DNA of 64,000 nt. It comes from TMED26 sp002694075 (GTDB lineage Bacteria; Pseudomonadota; Alphaproteobacteria; Thalassobaculales; Thalassobaculaceae). Shown one piece after another: positions 18,334 to 26,466 of the stretch. Under the pieces are notes generated by a model, which made no database searches, was not told the DNA's origin, and was given only the letters and a program-made list of their open reading frames with translations. Within the stretch, counting starts at the first letter, position 1. Each line of letters begins with the position of its first letter. The stretch is taken from assembly GCA_036160575.1 (NCBI GenBank), contig JAYYDT010000028.1:1-64000 (forward strand), given 5' to 3'. Both the position numbers and the translations under genes were made by a program.

Positions 18334-19080
18334 ATGAGAGCGCGAGAAGGGAAGAAAACTTCCTCATTCGTCGAAACGGCGCGCACCATCGTCTGGGCGG
18401 TGGTGATCGCCGTCGCCATTCGTACCTTTGGTGTGGAGCCTTTTAACATTCCCTCGGGCTCGATGATTCCGACGCTTTTGGTCGGTGACTATTTATTCGT
18501 GTCGAAATGGTCCTATGGCTATAGCCGCTATTCCCTGCCCTTTGGCTTGCCGTTAATCCCCAACCGGGTGATCGGCAGCATGCCCGCGCGCGGTGATGTC
18601 GCGGTGTTCAAAAAACCGACCGACAACGAAACCGATTACATCAAACGGGTGATTGGCCTGCCGGGCGATAAAATCCAGGTCATCAAAGGCGTGCTGCATA
18701 TCAACGGCACCGCCGTCAAGCGCAAGCGGGTCGCTAATTTCGCCTATGGTGACGGCATGGGGCGGGTTGTACCGGCACGCCAATACATGGAAATACTGCC
18801 CAATGGGCAGAGCCATTTAATTCTCGAATTCGCCGATAACGCGCCGTTCGATAACACGCCGGTGTTCACGGTGCCGAAAAACCATTTCTTTATGATGGGC
18901 GATAACCGCGACAATTCGATCGACAGCCGATCGCCGGAGGTCGGCTTCGTGCCGTTCCAAAACCTGGTCGGGCGGGCGGAATTCCTGTTTTTCTCGACCG
19001 ATGGCAGCGCCGCCCTCTGGGAAGTATGGCGGTGGCCCATCGCCACCCGTTTCTCGCGGCTGTTCCAAGGCATCAACTAG
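18334..19080 (+). CDS. lepB: Signal peptidase I
   Basis: Inner membrane serine protease that removes signal peptides from Sec and Tat substrates. 248 residues. An N-terminal membrane helix lies at about residues 16-34. The catalytic serine is Ser43 in PSGSMIPTL and the general-base lysine is Lys104 in DYIKRVIGLPGD. Box D/E motifs GDNRDNSIDSR and the following SPEVGFVP are intact. Alphaproteobacterial LepB has one N-terminal helix rather than the two of E. coli, as here. It lies in the conserved acpS-lepB-rnc-era run. Confidence 0.95.
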   Translation: MRAREGKKTSSFVETARTIVWAVVIAVAIRTFGVEPFNIPSGSMIPTLLVGDYLFVSKWSYGYSRYSLPFGLPLIPNRVIGSMPARGDVAVFKKPTDNETDYIKRVIGLPGDKIQVIKGVLHINGTAVKRKRVANFAYGDGMGRVVPARQYMEILPNGQSHLILEFADNAPFDNTPVFTVPKNHFFMMGDNRDNSIDSRSPEVGFVPFQNLVGRAEFLFFSTDGSAALWEVWRWPIATRFSRLFQGIN

Positions 19081-19082
19081 GT

Positions 19083-19781
19083 ATGACGGCGCGTCGCGAC
19101 GTCCTCAGCACCCATTTGGGGCATTCCTTTTCCGATCCAAGCCTGCTACGGCGGGCGCTCACCCACGCCAGCGCCGGTGACGCCGCCTCGAGTTATGAGC
19201 GTTTGGAATTCCTCGGCGACCGGGTTGTCGGACTGGTCTTGGCCGAAATCTTGTTAACCCGTTTCCCCGATGAGCCGGAAGGCGATATCTCACGCCGGCA
19301 CGCCAAACTGGTCAGCCGGCAAGCTCTCGCCGACATCGCCGCGACCATCGACCTTGGCGATCACATGATCGTGGCCAGCGGTGACGCGCGGGCCGGCCTC
19401 CGCGGTAACACGGCGGTTCTCGCCGACACCATGGAAGCGGTGCTTGGCGCGCTCTATCTTGACGCCGGTTTGGCGGCCGCGGCGCGCTTTATCACCGCGG
19501 CCTGGGAGCCACTGATCCAGGCCGACGTCGCGCCGCCGCGAGACGCCAAAACCAGCTTGCAAGAGTGGGTCCAAGCGCGCGCCAAAGCTTTGCCGCGCTA
19601 TCACTTGGTCGACCGCGTGGGCAGCGATCACGAACCGCTCTTTCGGGTCGCCGTGCAGGTTCCGGGGGCCGATGAAATAATGGGCGAAGGGCGATCCAAA
19701 CGAGCCGCCGAACAAGCGGCGGCGGGCAAAATGTTGGACCATCTGCGCACGCGGGCGCGGGGATGTGGTGAAAATGGATAA
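19083..19781 (+). CDS. rnc: Ribonuclease III
   Basis: Double-strand-specific endoribonuclease that processes rRNA precursors and structured mRNAs. 232 residues. The RNase III signature is ERLEFLGDRVVGLVLAE with its metal-binding acidic residues, and DTMEAVLGALYLD is the second metal site. The double-strand RNA-binding domain is C-terminal, from about residue 155 (DAKTSLQEWVQARAK) to KRAAEQAAAGKML. The chosen start, ATG 19083, is two bases after the lepB stop; an in-frame extension to 19026 would lie inside lepB. Its end overlaps the era start. Confidence 0.95.
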   Translation: MTARRDVLSTHLGHSFSDPSLLRRALTHASAGDAASSYERLEFLGDRVVGLVLAEILLTRFPDEPEGDISRRHAKLVSRQALADIAATIDLGDHMIVASGDARAGLRGNTAVLADTMEAVLGALYLDAGLAAAARFITAAWEPLIQADVAPPRDAKTSLQEWVQARAKALPRYHLVDRVGSDHEPLFRVAVQVPGADEIMGEGRSKRAAEQAAAGKMLDHLRTRARGCGENG

Positions 19782-20679
19782 TCCGACGACTCGTTGCGGC
19801 TTGGTCGCCCTTCTGGGCGCGCCGAACGCGGGCAAATCGACCCTGATGAACATGCTGGTCGGCGCCAAAGTGTCGATCGTCACACCCAAGGTGCAAACCA
19901 CCCGCAGCCGTATTCGCGGTGTCGCGATCAGCGATCAAACCCAGGTGGTGTTCATCGACACACCGGGCATTTTCGCGCCGCGCCGGCGGCTTGACCGGGC
20001 AATGGTGGATGCCGCCTGGGGCGGCGCCAGCGACGCCGATGAGATCGTGTTTCTTTATGATGGCGGCCGCAAACATATCGACGATGACAGCGCCCGCATC
20101 ATGGCCACTTTGATGGCCCAGGAGCGCCCCGCGATTTTGGTGATAAATAAAATCGACACCATTAAGCGCGATACCCTGTTGCCGTTGGTGGCGCAATTAA
20201 ACGAGGCGGCGCGCTTCTCCGAGAGCTTTATGATTTCCGCCGAAAATGGCGATGGATGCGCCGATTTGATGGCCTATTTGGCGGCGCGTATGCCGGGCGG
20301 CCCGTGGCTTTATCCGGAAGATGACCTGACCGATTTGCCGCTGCGTCTGCATGCCGCCGAGGTCACCCGCGAACAGGTCTATCTGCAATTACATGACGAA
20401 TTGCCCTATGCCATCGCCGTCGAGACCGAGGCATGGCAGGAGCGTGACGACGGCTCGGCGCGTATCGATCAGGTGGTCTATGTGCAGCGGGAAAGCCAAC
20501 GCAAAATCGTTCTGGGCGCCGGCGGACGGCGGATCAAGAAAATCGGCGCGCGCGCCCGCGCCGATCTGGAAGCCACGCTGGAGCGGCGGATCCATCTCTT
20601 CCTTTTCGTTAAAGTGCGCGAGAATTGGATGGACGACCCGGAGCGCTACGCCCTTTGGGGGCTGGATCCCAACGCCTAG
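19774..20679 (+). CDS. era: GTPase Era
   Basis: Essential GTPase for 30S ribosome assembly that binds the 3' end of 16S rRNA. 301 residues from ATG 19774. G1 is GAPNAGKST, G3 is DTPG, and G4 is NKID. The C-terminal KH domain carries GAGGRRIKKIGARARADLE. Two in-frame GTG codons at 19765 and 19768 could also serve as starts and would lengthen the overlap with rnc from 8 to 17 bases; the ATG gives the usual family N-terminus. The rnc-era coupling is conserved widely. recO, often next, is absent; a convergent asparaginase follows. Confidence 0.94.
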   Translation: MDNPTTRCGLVALLGAPNAGKSTLMNMLVGAKVSIVTPKVQTTRSRIRGVAISDQTQVVFIDTPGIFAPRRRLDRAMVDAAWGGASDADEIVFLYDGGRKHIDDDSARIMATLMAQERPAILVINKIDTIKRDTLLPLVAQLNEAARFSESFMISAENGDGCADLMAYLAARMPGGPWLYPEDDLTDLPLRLHAAEVTREQVYLQLHDELPYAIAVETEAWQERDDGSARIDQVVYVQRESQRKIVLGAGGRRIKKIGARARADLEATLERRIHLFLFVKVRENWMDDPERYALWGLDPNA

Positions 20680-20688
20680 CCTCCATGC

Positions 20689-21729
20689 CTAGTTGAGGTC
20701 GGCCCAGAGGGCGTCCATCTCGGCCCGTTCAATCCCGGCGGCGACCATCAGGCTCAACAGCAAACGCGCCTTCAACGGCGGCAAGCGGCCGGCATAGGCG
20801 AACCCGCGGCCAACCAGATCAATCTCCGAGCCTGGGACACCATAGGTTTTCTGCAACAGATATCCGCTGCCCATGCGGCCGGCCATGACCACCGGCACGC
20901 GAGCCAAAAGATCGACCAGCGGTGGCACCACCCGGGCCGGCACGTGGCCGCCGCCGAGGCCGCCCAACACCAGGCCGCGATAGCCGAACAGATCGTCGTC
21001 GGCGGCCATCGCCGACAGCCAGCCGCCGGCCTCGCCCATGGCGATGGTGGCGAGCGCGACGGGTTTGGCGGCGAGCGCGGCGGGATCGACCCGCGCGAGG
21101 AAATCGAATCTTTGCACCGCCCGTTTCCAGGCCCGGTCGGGAAAACTGACCAGGCGGCAGCGGTCCTCGAGGAAGACCGCCACCGGGCCGGTTTCCGGCG
21201 CCGTAAACGCGTCAATCCGGTGGCTGTTGGCCTTGGCCACATCGACCGCCGCCCAGGCCTGGTCGAGCATGGTCACCATCACGCCGAGGTCGCGGAACCG
21301 TTTGGCCACGCGGGGGTCCGAGGCGAGTCGCACGGCGTGGGCCAGATTGCCGGCGCCGTCCGGCGAAATGGCCAGCGGATGGCGCATGGCGCCCATCATC
21401 ACCACTGGGATCGGCGGGTCGAGCAAGAGGTCCATCAGAAAGCTGGTTTCTTCCAAGCTATCGGTGCCTTGGGTGATGACCACGCCGTCGGCGGCGCCGC
21501 TGTCGGCCAGTTCCTGAACCCGGCGGGCGACGTCGAAAATGCCCTCGGGCGTCAAATCGGAACTGCCCACCGGGGGGCGCGATTCCGCCGTCAGGATCGC
21601 CAAGTCATCGATCCCCGGCGCCGCCGCGATCAGATCGTCGGCGTTCAAGCCAGGCACAACGCCGGATTTGCCTTGCACCATCGAGATGGTCCCACCCAAC
21701 GAAAGGACAGTAATTTTCGGTTTAGCCAT
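20689..21729 (-). CDS. L-asparaginase
   Basis: Hydrolyses asparagine to aspartate and ammonia. 346 residues with both threonine-active-site signatures: LSLGGTISM near the N-terminus (catalytic Thr of motif one) and VITQGTDSLEET around residue 90 (second Thr with adjacent Asp). The DLTPEGIFDVARRVQEL and VVMMGAMRHP segments are also typical. No signal peptide is seen, so it should be cytoplasmic. The gene is monocistronic, convergent with era and separated by nine bases. Whether it prefers asparagine, glutamine or a D-amino acid amide is open. Confidence 0.88.
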   Translation of the reverse strand: MAKPKITVLSLGGTISMVQGKSGVVPGLNADDLIAAAPGIDDLAILTAESRPPVGSSDLTPEGIFDVARRVQELADSGAADGVVITQGTDSLEETSFLMDLLLDPPIPVVMMGAMRHPLAISPDGAGNLAHAVRLASDPRVAKRFRDLGVMVTMLDQAWAAVDVAKANSHRIDAFTAPETGPVAVFLEDRCRLVSFPDRAWKRAVQRFDFLARVDPAALAAKPVALATIAMGEAGGWLSAMAADDDLFGYRGLVLGGLGGGHVPARVVPPLVDLLARVPVVMAGRMGSGYLLQKTYGVPGSEIDLVGRGFAYAGRLPPLKARLLLSLMVAAGIERAEMDALWADLN

Positions 21730-21879
21730 GGCGCCCTCCCGGCGATTGCGTGTCGAGGCACGACGATGGCCGAAAGCGCCGCCGTCGGCAAGCGCGGTGC
21801 GTGGCGGCCCGGTTGCCGGCCGACTTGACGCGGCCCGCCGAACATGTCCCGATAGGCGAAATTGGGGAGATACTGGGAT

Positions 21880-23118
21880 ATGTCGCGAGCATCGTTTGGC
21901 CCTCTGGCGGGGGTGAAAGTCATTGAGCTATGCCATGTCATGGCCGGGCCGACCTGCGGTTTGATGTTGGCCGATCTCGGCGCCGATGTGATCAAGGTGG
22001 AAAAGATCAACGGCGGCGACGACACTCGGCGCAATGTCCCGCCGGACATCAACGGCGAATCGGCGGCTTACATGATGATGAACCGCAATAAGCGGGGGAT
22101 TGTCGTCGATCTTAAAACCGACGGCGGCCGCGAGGTTTTGATGAAGCTCTTGGCCGACGCCGATGTGGTCACCGAAAACTATCGCCCGGGCGTGATGGAG
22201 CGGTTGGGCCTTGGTTATGAGAATTTGAAGCAAATCAATCCCGGCCTGATTTACGCGGCGATTTCCGGCTTTGGCCGCAGCGGCCCTTATGGCGCGCGCG
22301 CCGGGTTCGATTTGGTCGCCCAGGGGATGAGCGGTTTGATGAGCGTCACCGGCGAACGCCCGGACGGCCCGCCGGTCAAGGTCGGCCCGCCGGTCTGCGA
22401 CATTGTCGCCGGCATCTTGTTGGCGCTGGGCGTGGTCTCGGCTTATACCCACCGCTTGAAAACCGGCGAGGGACAGATGGTCGACACCTCGCTGTTCGAA
22501 GCCGGCGTCACCCTGACCTACTGGCAGTCGGCGATTGCTTTCGCCACCGGTATCGCGCCGCGGGCGCTGGGCTCGGCCCATCCCTTGAACGCGCCGTATC
22601 AGGCGGTGCGTACCGCCGACGGTTATATCAATCTGGGTGCCGCCAACGCCCGTTCCTTCGCGCGCGCGATTGAGGCCATCGGCCGCCCCGATTTGGCCGA
22701 CGACCCGCGTTTCGCCGATAACGCCGGACGCATGGCCAATACCGCCGCCTTGATCGCCGAGTTGGAAAGCGTCTTCACCACCCAACCGAGCGCCCATTGG
22801 CTTGAGCTATTCGAGCGCGAGGGCGTGCCGGCCGGCCCGATTCTCGACATTAACGAGATGCACGCCGACCCACAGGTCATCGCCCGCGACATGGTCCCTT
22901 GGCTGGACCATCCGGTGGCTGGCGCGATGCAAACCATCGGGCTGCCGATCAAACATTCCGCGACACCCGGTCAGGTGGCCAGCCCGGCGCCACTTTTCGG
23001 GCAACACACCGCCGAGGTTTTGGCCGAATACGGCTACAGCGCCGCGGAAATCGACGCCCTGGCGGCGGCCGGCGCGATCCATCTCGGCGCCACCCCAAGC
23101 ATGGAGGCAGCGCAATGA
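21880..23118 (+). CDS. CoA-transferase, family III (CaiB/BaiF)
   Basis: 412 residues. Family III enzymes move CoA between carboxylic acids through an aspartyl-CoA mixed anhydride. The opening PLAGVKVIELCHVMAGPTCG and the following LGADVIKVE are family hallmarks. The expected catalytic aspartate is Asp202 in EGQMVDTSLFE. ATG 21880 has GGGGAGA nine bases upstream; a TTG at 21862 is rejected. The stop overlaps the start of an enoyl-CoA hydratase gene (ATGA), so the pair probably acts in one degradation route: activation of an acid to its CoA ester, then hydration. Substrate unknown. Confidence 0.88.
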   Translation: MSRASFGPLAGVKVIELCHVMAGPTCGLMLADLGADVIKVEKINGGDDTRRNVPPDINGESAAYMMMNRNKRGIVVDLKTDGGREVLMKLLADADVVTENYRPGVMERLGLGYENLKQINPGLIYAAISGFGRSGPYGARAGFDLVAQGMSGLMSVTGERPDGPPVKVGPPVCDIVAGILLALGVVSAYTHRLKTGEGQMVDTSLFEAGVTLTYWQSAIAFATGIAPRALGSAHPLNAPYQAVRTADGYINLGAANARSFARAIEAIGRPDLADDPRFADNAGRMANTAALIAELESVFTTQPSAHWLELFEREGVPAGPILDINEMHADPQVIARDMVPWLDHPVAGAMQTIGLPIKHSATPGQVASPAPLFGQHTAEVLAEYGYSAAEIDALAAAGAIHLGATPSMEAAQ

Positions 23119-23891
23119 GCGCGATTGAAATTATCCGCGAGGGCGCGGTCGCGACGGTATTATTGAATGCGCCGGAGCGGATGAACGCCATGAACCTGGA
23201 GATGTTCGAGGGCATCGGTCGGGCGATGGCGGAATTGGACGCCGACCATGACCTGCGCTGCGTGATGTTTCGCGGGGCCGGCGGCAAGGCTTTCGCGGCT
23301 GGCGCCGATATTTCGGAATTCGCCGCCAAGCGCAGCACCCGTGACCAGGCGGTTGCCTATGCGGCGGTCTCGAACCCGGCGCTGGAGGCGGTGCAGGGCT
23401 GCCGCCATCCGACGGTGGCGGTGATCGAGGGCGCTTGTGTCGGCGGTGGTCTTGGTCTGGCGGCGATGTGCGATCTGCGCCTGTGCAACCAATCGGCCCG
23501 TTTCGGGGTGCCGATCAAACGCCTCGGCCTGGTTGAGTCGCCCGAGGAACTGCGCCCGCTGGTGGCCAAGTTCGGGGTGAACGTGCTGATGGAGATTTTG
23601 CTGCTAGGCGATTTGATGGATGCCGAGGCGGCCTTGCGCACCGGTTTGGTCAACAAAGTGGTGGCCGATGACGCGCTGGATGACGAAGCGGCCAAATGGG
23701 CGCGCAAAATCGCCGAGGGCGCGCCGCTGACGGCGCGCTGGCATAAAAAGTTTCTCTATCGACTACTGGACCCGCGGCCGCTCAGTGCCGAGGAGATGGC
23801 GGAAGGCTACGATTGCTTTGACACCGCCGACTTTCAGACCGGCTTCCGCGCGTTCCTGGACAAAACCAAGCCGGTCTTCGAAGGTCGCTGA
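23115..23891 (+). CDS. Enoyl-CoA hydratase/isomerase family protein
   Basis: 258-residue crotonase-fold protein. The oxyanion-hole segments are KAFAAGADISEFA near residue 60 and IEGACVGGGLGLAAMCDLRL near residue 105. After that the usual PEIxLG-xxPGxGG block of true hydratases reads RLGLVESPEELRPL, so one of the two catalytic glutamates may be shifted and the reaction could be isomerisation, hydrolysis or another crotonase reaction. The ATG overlaps the upstream CoA-transferase stop by four bases. Start set by this overlap; the frame is open further upstream but runs inside the neighbour. Confidence 0.87.
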   Translation: MSAIEIIREGAVATVLLNAPERMNAMNLEMFEGIGRAMAELDADHDLRCVMFRGAGGKAFAAGADISEFAAKRSTRDQAVAYAAVSNPALEAVQGCRHPTVAVIEGACVGGGLGLAAMCDLRLCNQSARFGVPIKRLGLVESPEELRPLVAKFGVNVLMEILLLGDLMDAEAALRTGLVNKVVADDALDDEAAKWARKIAEGAPLTARWHKKFLYRLLDPRPLSAEEMAEGYDCFDTADFQTGFRAFLDKTKPVFEGR

Positions 23892-23903
23892 GGGGCGCTG
23901 GCC

Positions 23904-24101
23904 TTAGTGGGTTTTTTGCGGCACCCAGAGTTCTTGTTCGACTTTTAGCTTGACCGCCTTCGGCGCCTGGGTCCAGCCGATCAATTCATAAATGCCGGCG
24001 ACCGTCTCGCCGGTAGCGGTTTCGAATTCGACATGCACGATTTCGCCGCCGTCTTCGATCCCGAGAACTTTCGCTCCCGCTTGTTCGCTGTCCCGCGCCA
24101 T
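23904..24101 (-). CDS. Small hypothetical protein, 65 residues
   Basis: I do not recognise this protein. It is 65 residues, acidic in the middle and lysine-rich near the end, with alternating hydrophobic residues (EIVHVEFETATGE, then VAGIYELIGW) that suggest a small beta-strand fold. No signal peptide or membrane helix. It is convergent with the enoyl-CoA hydratase gene (12 bases apart) and divergent from the photolyase gene. Codon use (G or C at most third positions) resembles that of neighbouring genes, which favours a real gene. Function unknown. Confidence 0.55.
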   Translation of the reverse strand: MARDSEQAGAKVLGIEDGGEIVHVEFETATGETVAGIYELIGWTQAPKAVKLKVEQELWVPQKTH

Positions 24102-24231
24102 ACGCCCCGCCCTCCATCAATGCTGACACCCGACATGGCGCGGTTGGCGACCGGGTCAAGCGGCATGGCCCTTCCCGGGTCCATGCGGCGCGCTATATCC
24201 CGCCCCAGACAGTCATGTGGAGCGGCATCGA

Positions 24232-25797
24232 ATGGCGGAAGCGGTACGGCGGGGCAAACCCGCCAGCGAGGCGAGCGGGCGCTTGATCCTGGTATTGGGC
24301 GATCAATTGACGTCGACCCTCAGCGCCCTGGCGGCGAGTGATCCGGCGCGTGACCGGGTGCTGATGGTCGAAGCGTATCAGGAAGGCACTTATGTGCCGC
24401 ATCACCGCAAGAAAATCGCCTTTATCCTTTCGGCGATGCGGCATTTTCGCGATGCTTTGACCGCGGCCGGCTGGTCGGTCGACTACATCACCCTCGATGA
24501 TCCGGACAACACCGGCACGCTGGTCGGCGAGGTTCAGCGGGCGCGCCTGCGCCATGGCGTGGCCGACGTCGTCGCCACCGAGCCTGGCGAATGGCGCCTG
24601 AAAACCCAGCTCGAAGCGGCGCAGGTTCGACTTTTGGAAGATGATCGTTTTCTCTGCGACCACGCCGGTTTCGACGCCTGGGCGGCGGGGCGGAAGCAGT
24701 TGCGCATGGAGTATTTCTACCGCGACATGCGGCGCGACACCGGGCTGTTGATGGAGGATGGCGCGCCGACCGGCGGCAAGTGGAATTTCGACCATGACAA
24801 CCGCAAGCCCCCGCGCGGCGGGCTCGACGTGCCCGCGCCGGCGTCCTTTCCGCCGGACGCCATCACGGCCGAGGTGCTGGATCTGGTCGACCGCTACTTT
24901 CCGGAAAACTTCGGCGATTTGAGGCCTTTTTGGTACGCCGTGACGGCCGCTGACGCCGAACGCGCGGTCGATCATTTCATCACCGCCGGTCTGCCCAGTT
25001 ATGGCGATTATCAAGACGCCATGCTGACCGACACGCCGTTCATGTTCCACGCCGTCATCGCCCTTTATCTCAACGCCGGCTTGTTGGACCCGCTGGCGGT
25101 TTGCCGGCGGGTCGAAGCGGCCTACCGGCGCGGCGCCGTGGCGATCAACGCCGCCGAGGGCTTTATTCGCCAGGTGATCGGCTGGCGCGAATATGTGCGC
25201 GGGATTTACTGGCGCTTTATGCCCGACTACCTGACCCGCAACGCCTTAAACCATGACCGCCCGTTGCCGGCCTTCTATTGGACTGGCGACACCGACATGG
25301 CCTGTCTCGCCGATTGCATCGGCCAGACCAAACGCGAAGCCTACGCCCACCATATCCAGCGTCTGATGGTGACCGGTAATTTCGCCATGCTGGCCGGGGT
25401 CGAACCGCATCAGGTTCACGAATGGTATCTGGCGGTGTACGCCGACGCTTATGAGTGGGTCGAGGCGCCCAACACCCTGGGCATGAGTCAATTCGCCGAC
25501 GGCGGCGTGTTGGCGTCCAAGCCCTATGCCGCCAGCGGCAATTACATCAACAAGATGTCCAATTATTGCCGGGGCTGCCGCTATGACGTGAAACAGCGTG
25601 TCGGCCCCGACGCCTGTCCGTTCAACTTTCTCTACTGGGCTTTTCTCGACCGTCACCGCGACCGTTTCGCCGGCAACCCCAGGATGGCCCAGATCTACCG
25701 CGTGTGGGATAAATTCGCCGACGACCACCAGGCGACCATTCGCCGCCAGGCGACCCACTTCCTGGATGGGCTGGCCTTGCCGGCGGCGGCCGAATAG
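24232..25797 (+). CDS. Iron-sulfur bacterial cryptochrome/(6-4) photolyase (PhrB/CryB type)
   Basis: FAD protein of the FeS-BCP clade, whose Agrobacterium member PhrB repairs (6-4) photoproducts and whose Rhodobacter member CryB affects light regulation. About 521 residues. The N-terminal domain opens LILVLGDQLTSTLSAL. Then come YQEGTYVPHHRKKIAFILSA and, further on, QVIGWREYVRGIYW and HHIQRLMVTGNFAML of the FAD domain. The four cluster cysteines are expected among CLADC near residue 360 and NYCRGCRYDVKQRVGPDACP near 440-460. Start uncertain: ATG 24232 is used, GTG 24217 is possible. It faces a second, unrelated photolyase cluster tail to tail. Confidence 0.9.
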   Translation: MAEAVRRGKPASEASGRLILVLGDQLTSTLSALAASDPARDRVLMVEAYQEGTYVPHHRKKIAFILSAMRHFRDALTAAGWSVDYITLDDPDNTGTLVGEVQRARLRHGVADVVATEPGEWRLKTQLEAAQVRLLEDDRFLCDHAGFDAWAAGRKQLRMEYFYRDMRRDTGLLMEDGAPTGGKWNFDHDNRKPPRGGLDVPAPASFPPDAITAEVLDLVDRYFPENFGDLRPFWYAVTAADAERAVDHFITAGLPSYGDYQDAMLTDTPFMFHAVIALYLNAGLLDPLAVCRRVEAAYRRGAVAINAAEGFIRQVIGWREYVRGIYWRFMPDYLTRNALNHDRPLPAFYWTGDTDMACLADCIGQTKREAYAHHIQRLMVTGNFAMLAGVEPHQVHEWYLAVYADAYEWVEAPNTLGMSQFADGGVLASKPYAASGNYINKMSNYCRGCRYDVKQRVGPDACPFNFLYWAFLDRHRDRFAGNPRMAQIYRVWDKFADDHQATIRRQATHFLDGLALPAAAE

Positions 25798-25811
25798 GCC
25801 CGGCGGTCAGA

Positions 25812-26312
25812 TCACCAGAACCGTGTGCCGGGCGCGCCTTTGAACGGGCCGACCACCCGCGAGGTGATCCAACCGCCGTAAAAATCGCCTTCTTGGGCGG
25901 CGACCTGCTCGTCACCGACCCAGCAGGCGTCGACCTTTGAGGCATAGAAAGCGACATAATCGGCGAGCTTCGCGAATTGCGCGGTGGGCGTGCGATAGCT
26001 CCAGCCGGCGCGCTCGGCGACACGGTCCCCGACGCGGATCGACCAGTAGGTTGCGGCGCCTTTGAATTCGCAAAAACTGGCGCCCGGGGCGGCGACCAAC
26101 AGGCTTTGGTCAATATCCGTCGGCGGCAGGTAATAAACCGGTGGATGTGAGGTTTCGAGGACCCGCCAGCCGTGCCGCGTCTCGGCGATGGTGCGGTCGG
26201 CGAACATCACCTTCAACAGCGCGTCGCAGGGCTCCAGGCGCGGTGGCCGGGGATAATCCCAAACCGATTCTTGGCCGGGGGCGGGGTCAATGGCTTGGGG
26301 GTGGCGTTTCAT
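25812..26312 (-). CDS. DUF427 domain protein
   Basis: 166 residues. The DUF427 domain is a small beta-tent fold with conserved aromatic residues; its function is unknown. Seen here are FADRTIAETRHGWRVLETSHPP near residue 35 and the doublet CEFKGAATYWSI near residue 80, both typical, then ADYVAFYASKVDACWVG. AAGGAGA precedes the ATG and lies inside the upstream DUF2256 gene, which overlaps this one by 26 bases. It is the last gene of the photolyase - DUF2256 - DUF427 unit, so a link to photolyase cofactors or light damage is suggested by context only. Confidence 0.85.
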   Translation of the reverse strand: MKRHPQAIDPAPGQESVWDYPRPPRLEPCDALLKVMFADRTIAETRHGWRVLETSHPPVYYLPPTDIDQSLLVAAPGASFCEFKGAATYWSIRVGDRVAERAGWSYRTPTAQFAKLADYVAFYASKVDACWVGDEQVAAQEGDFYGGWITSRVVGPFKGAPGTRFW

Positions 26313-26466
26313 GGGAAGTCTCCTTCGGGCGGTCGCCGCGGCAGCGTTTGGAGCAATATTTCACCTCGTCCCAACAGGCCGCCCATTTTTTCCGCCAGGC
26401 GAAAGGTCGGCCACAGGTCAGGCAAGGTTTTGTCGGCAGATCGCCTTTTTTGCGGTGACCGGCCAT
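26287..26466 (-). CDS. DUF2256 family small cysteine-rich protein, 59 residues
   Basis: Too short for usual length cut-offs. ATG at 26466-26464 overlaps the photolyase stop (TGATG); TGA at 26289-26287. The protein starts MAGHRKKGDLPTKPCLTCGR, continues PFAWRKKWAACWDEVKYCS and KRCRGDR. It contains Cys15, Cys18, Cys38 and Cys42, a CxxC plus CxxxC pattern suggesting a zinc ribbon, with an extra Cys31. This is the DUF2256 pattern, a family of unknown function often seen beside photolyase or cryptochrome genes. Its last 26 bases encode the start of DUF427 in another frame. Confidence 0.85.
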   Translation of the reverse strand: MAGHRKKGDLPTKPCLTCGRPFAWRKKWAACWDEVKYCSKRCRGDRPKETSHETPPPSH

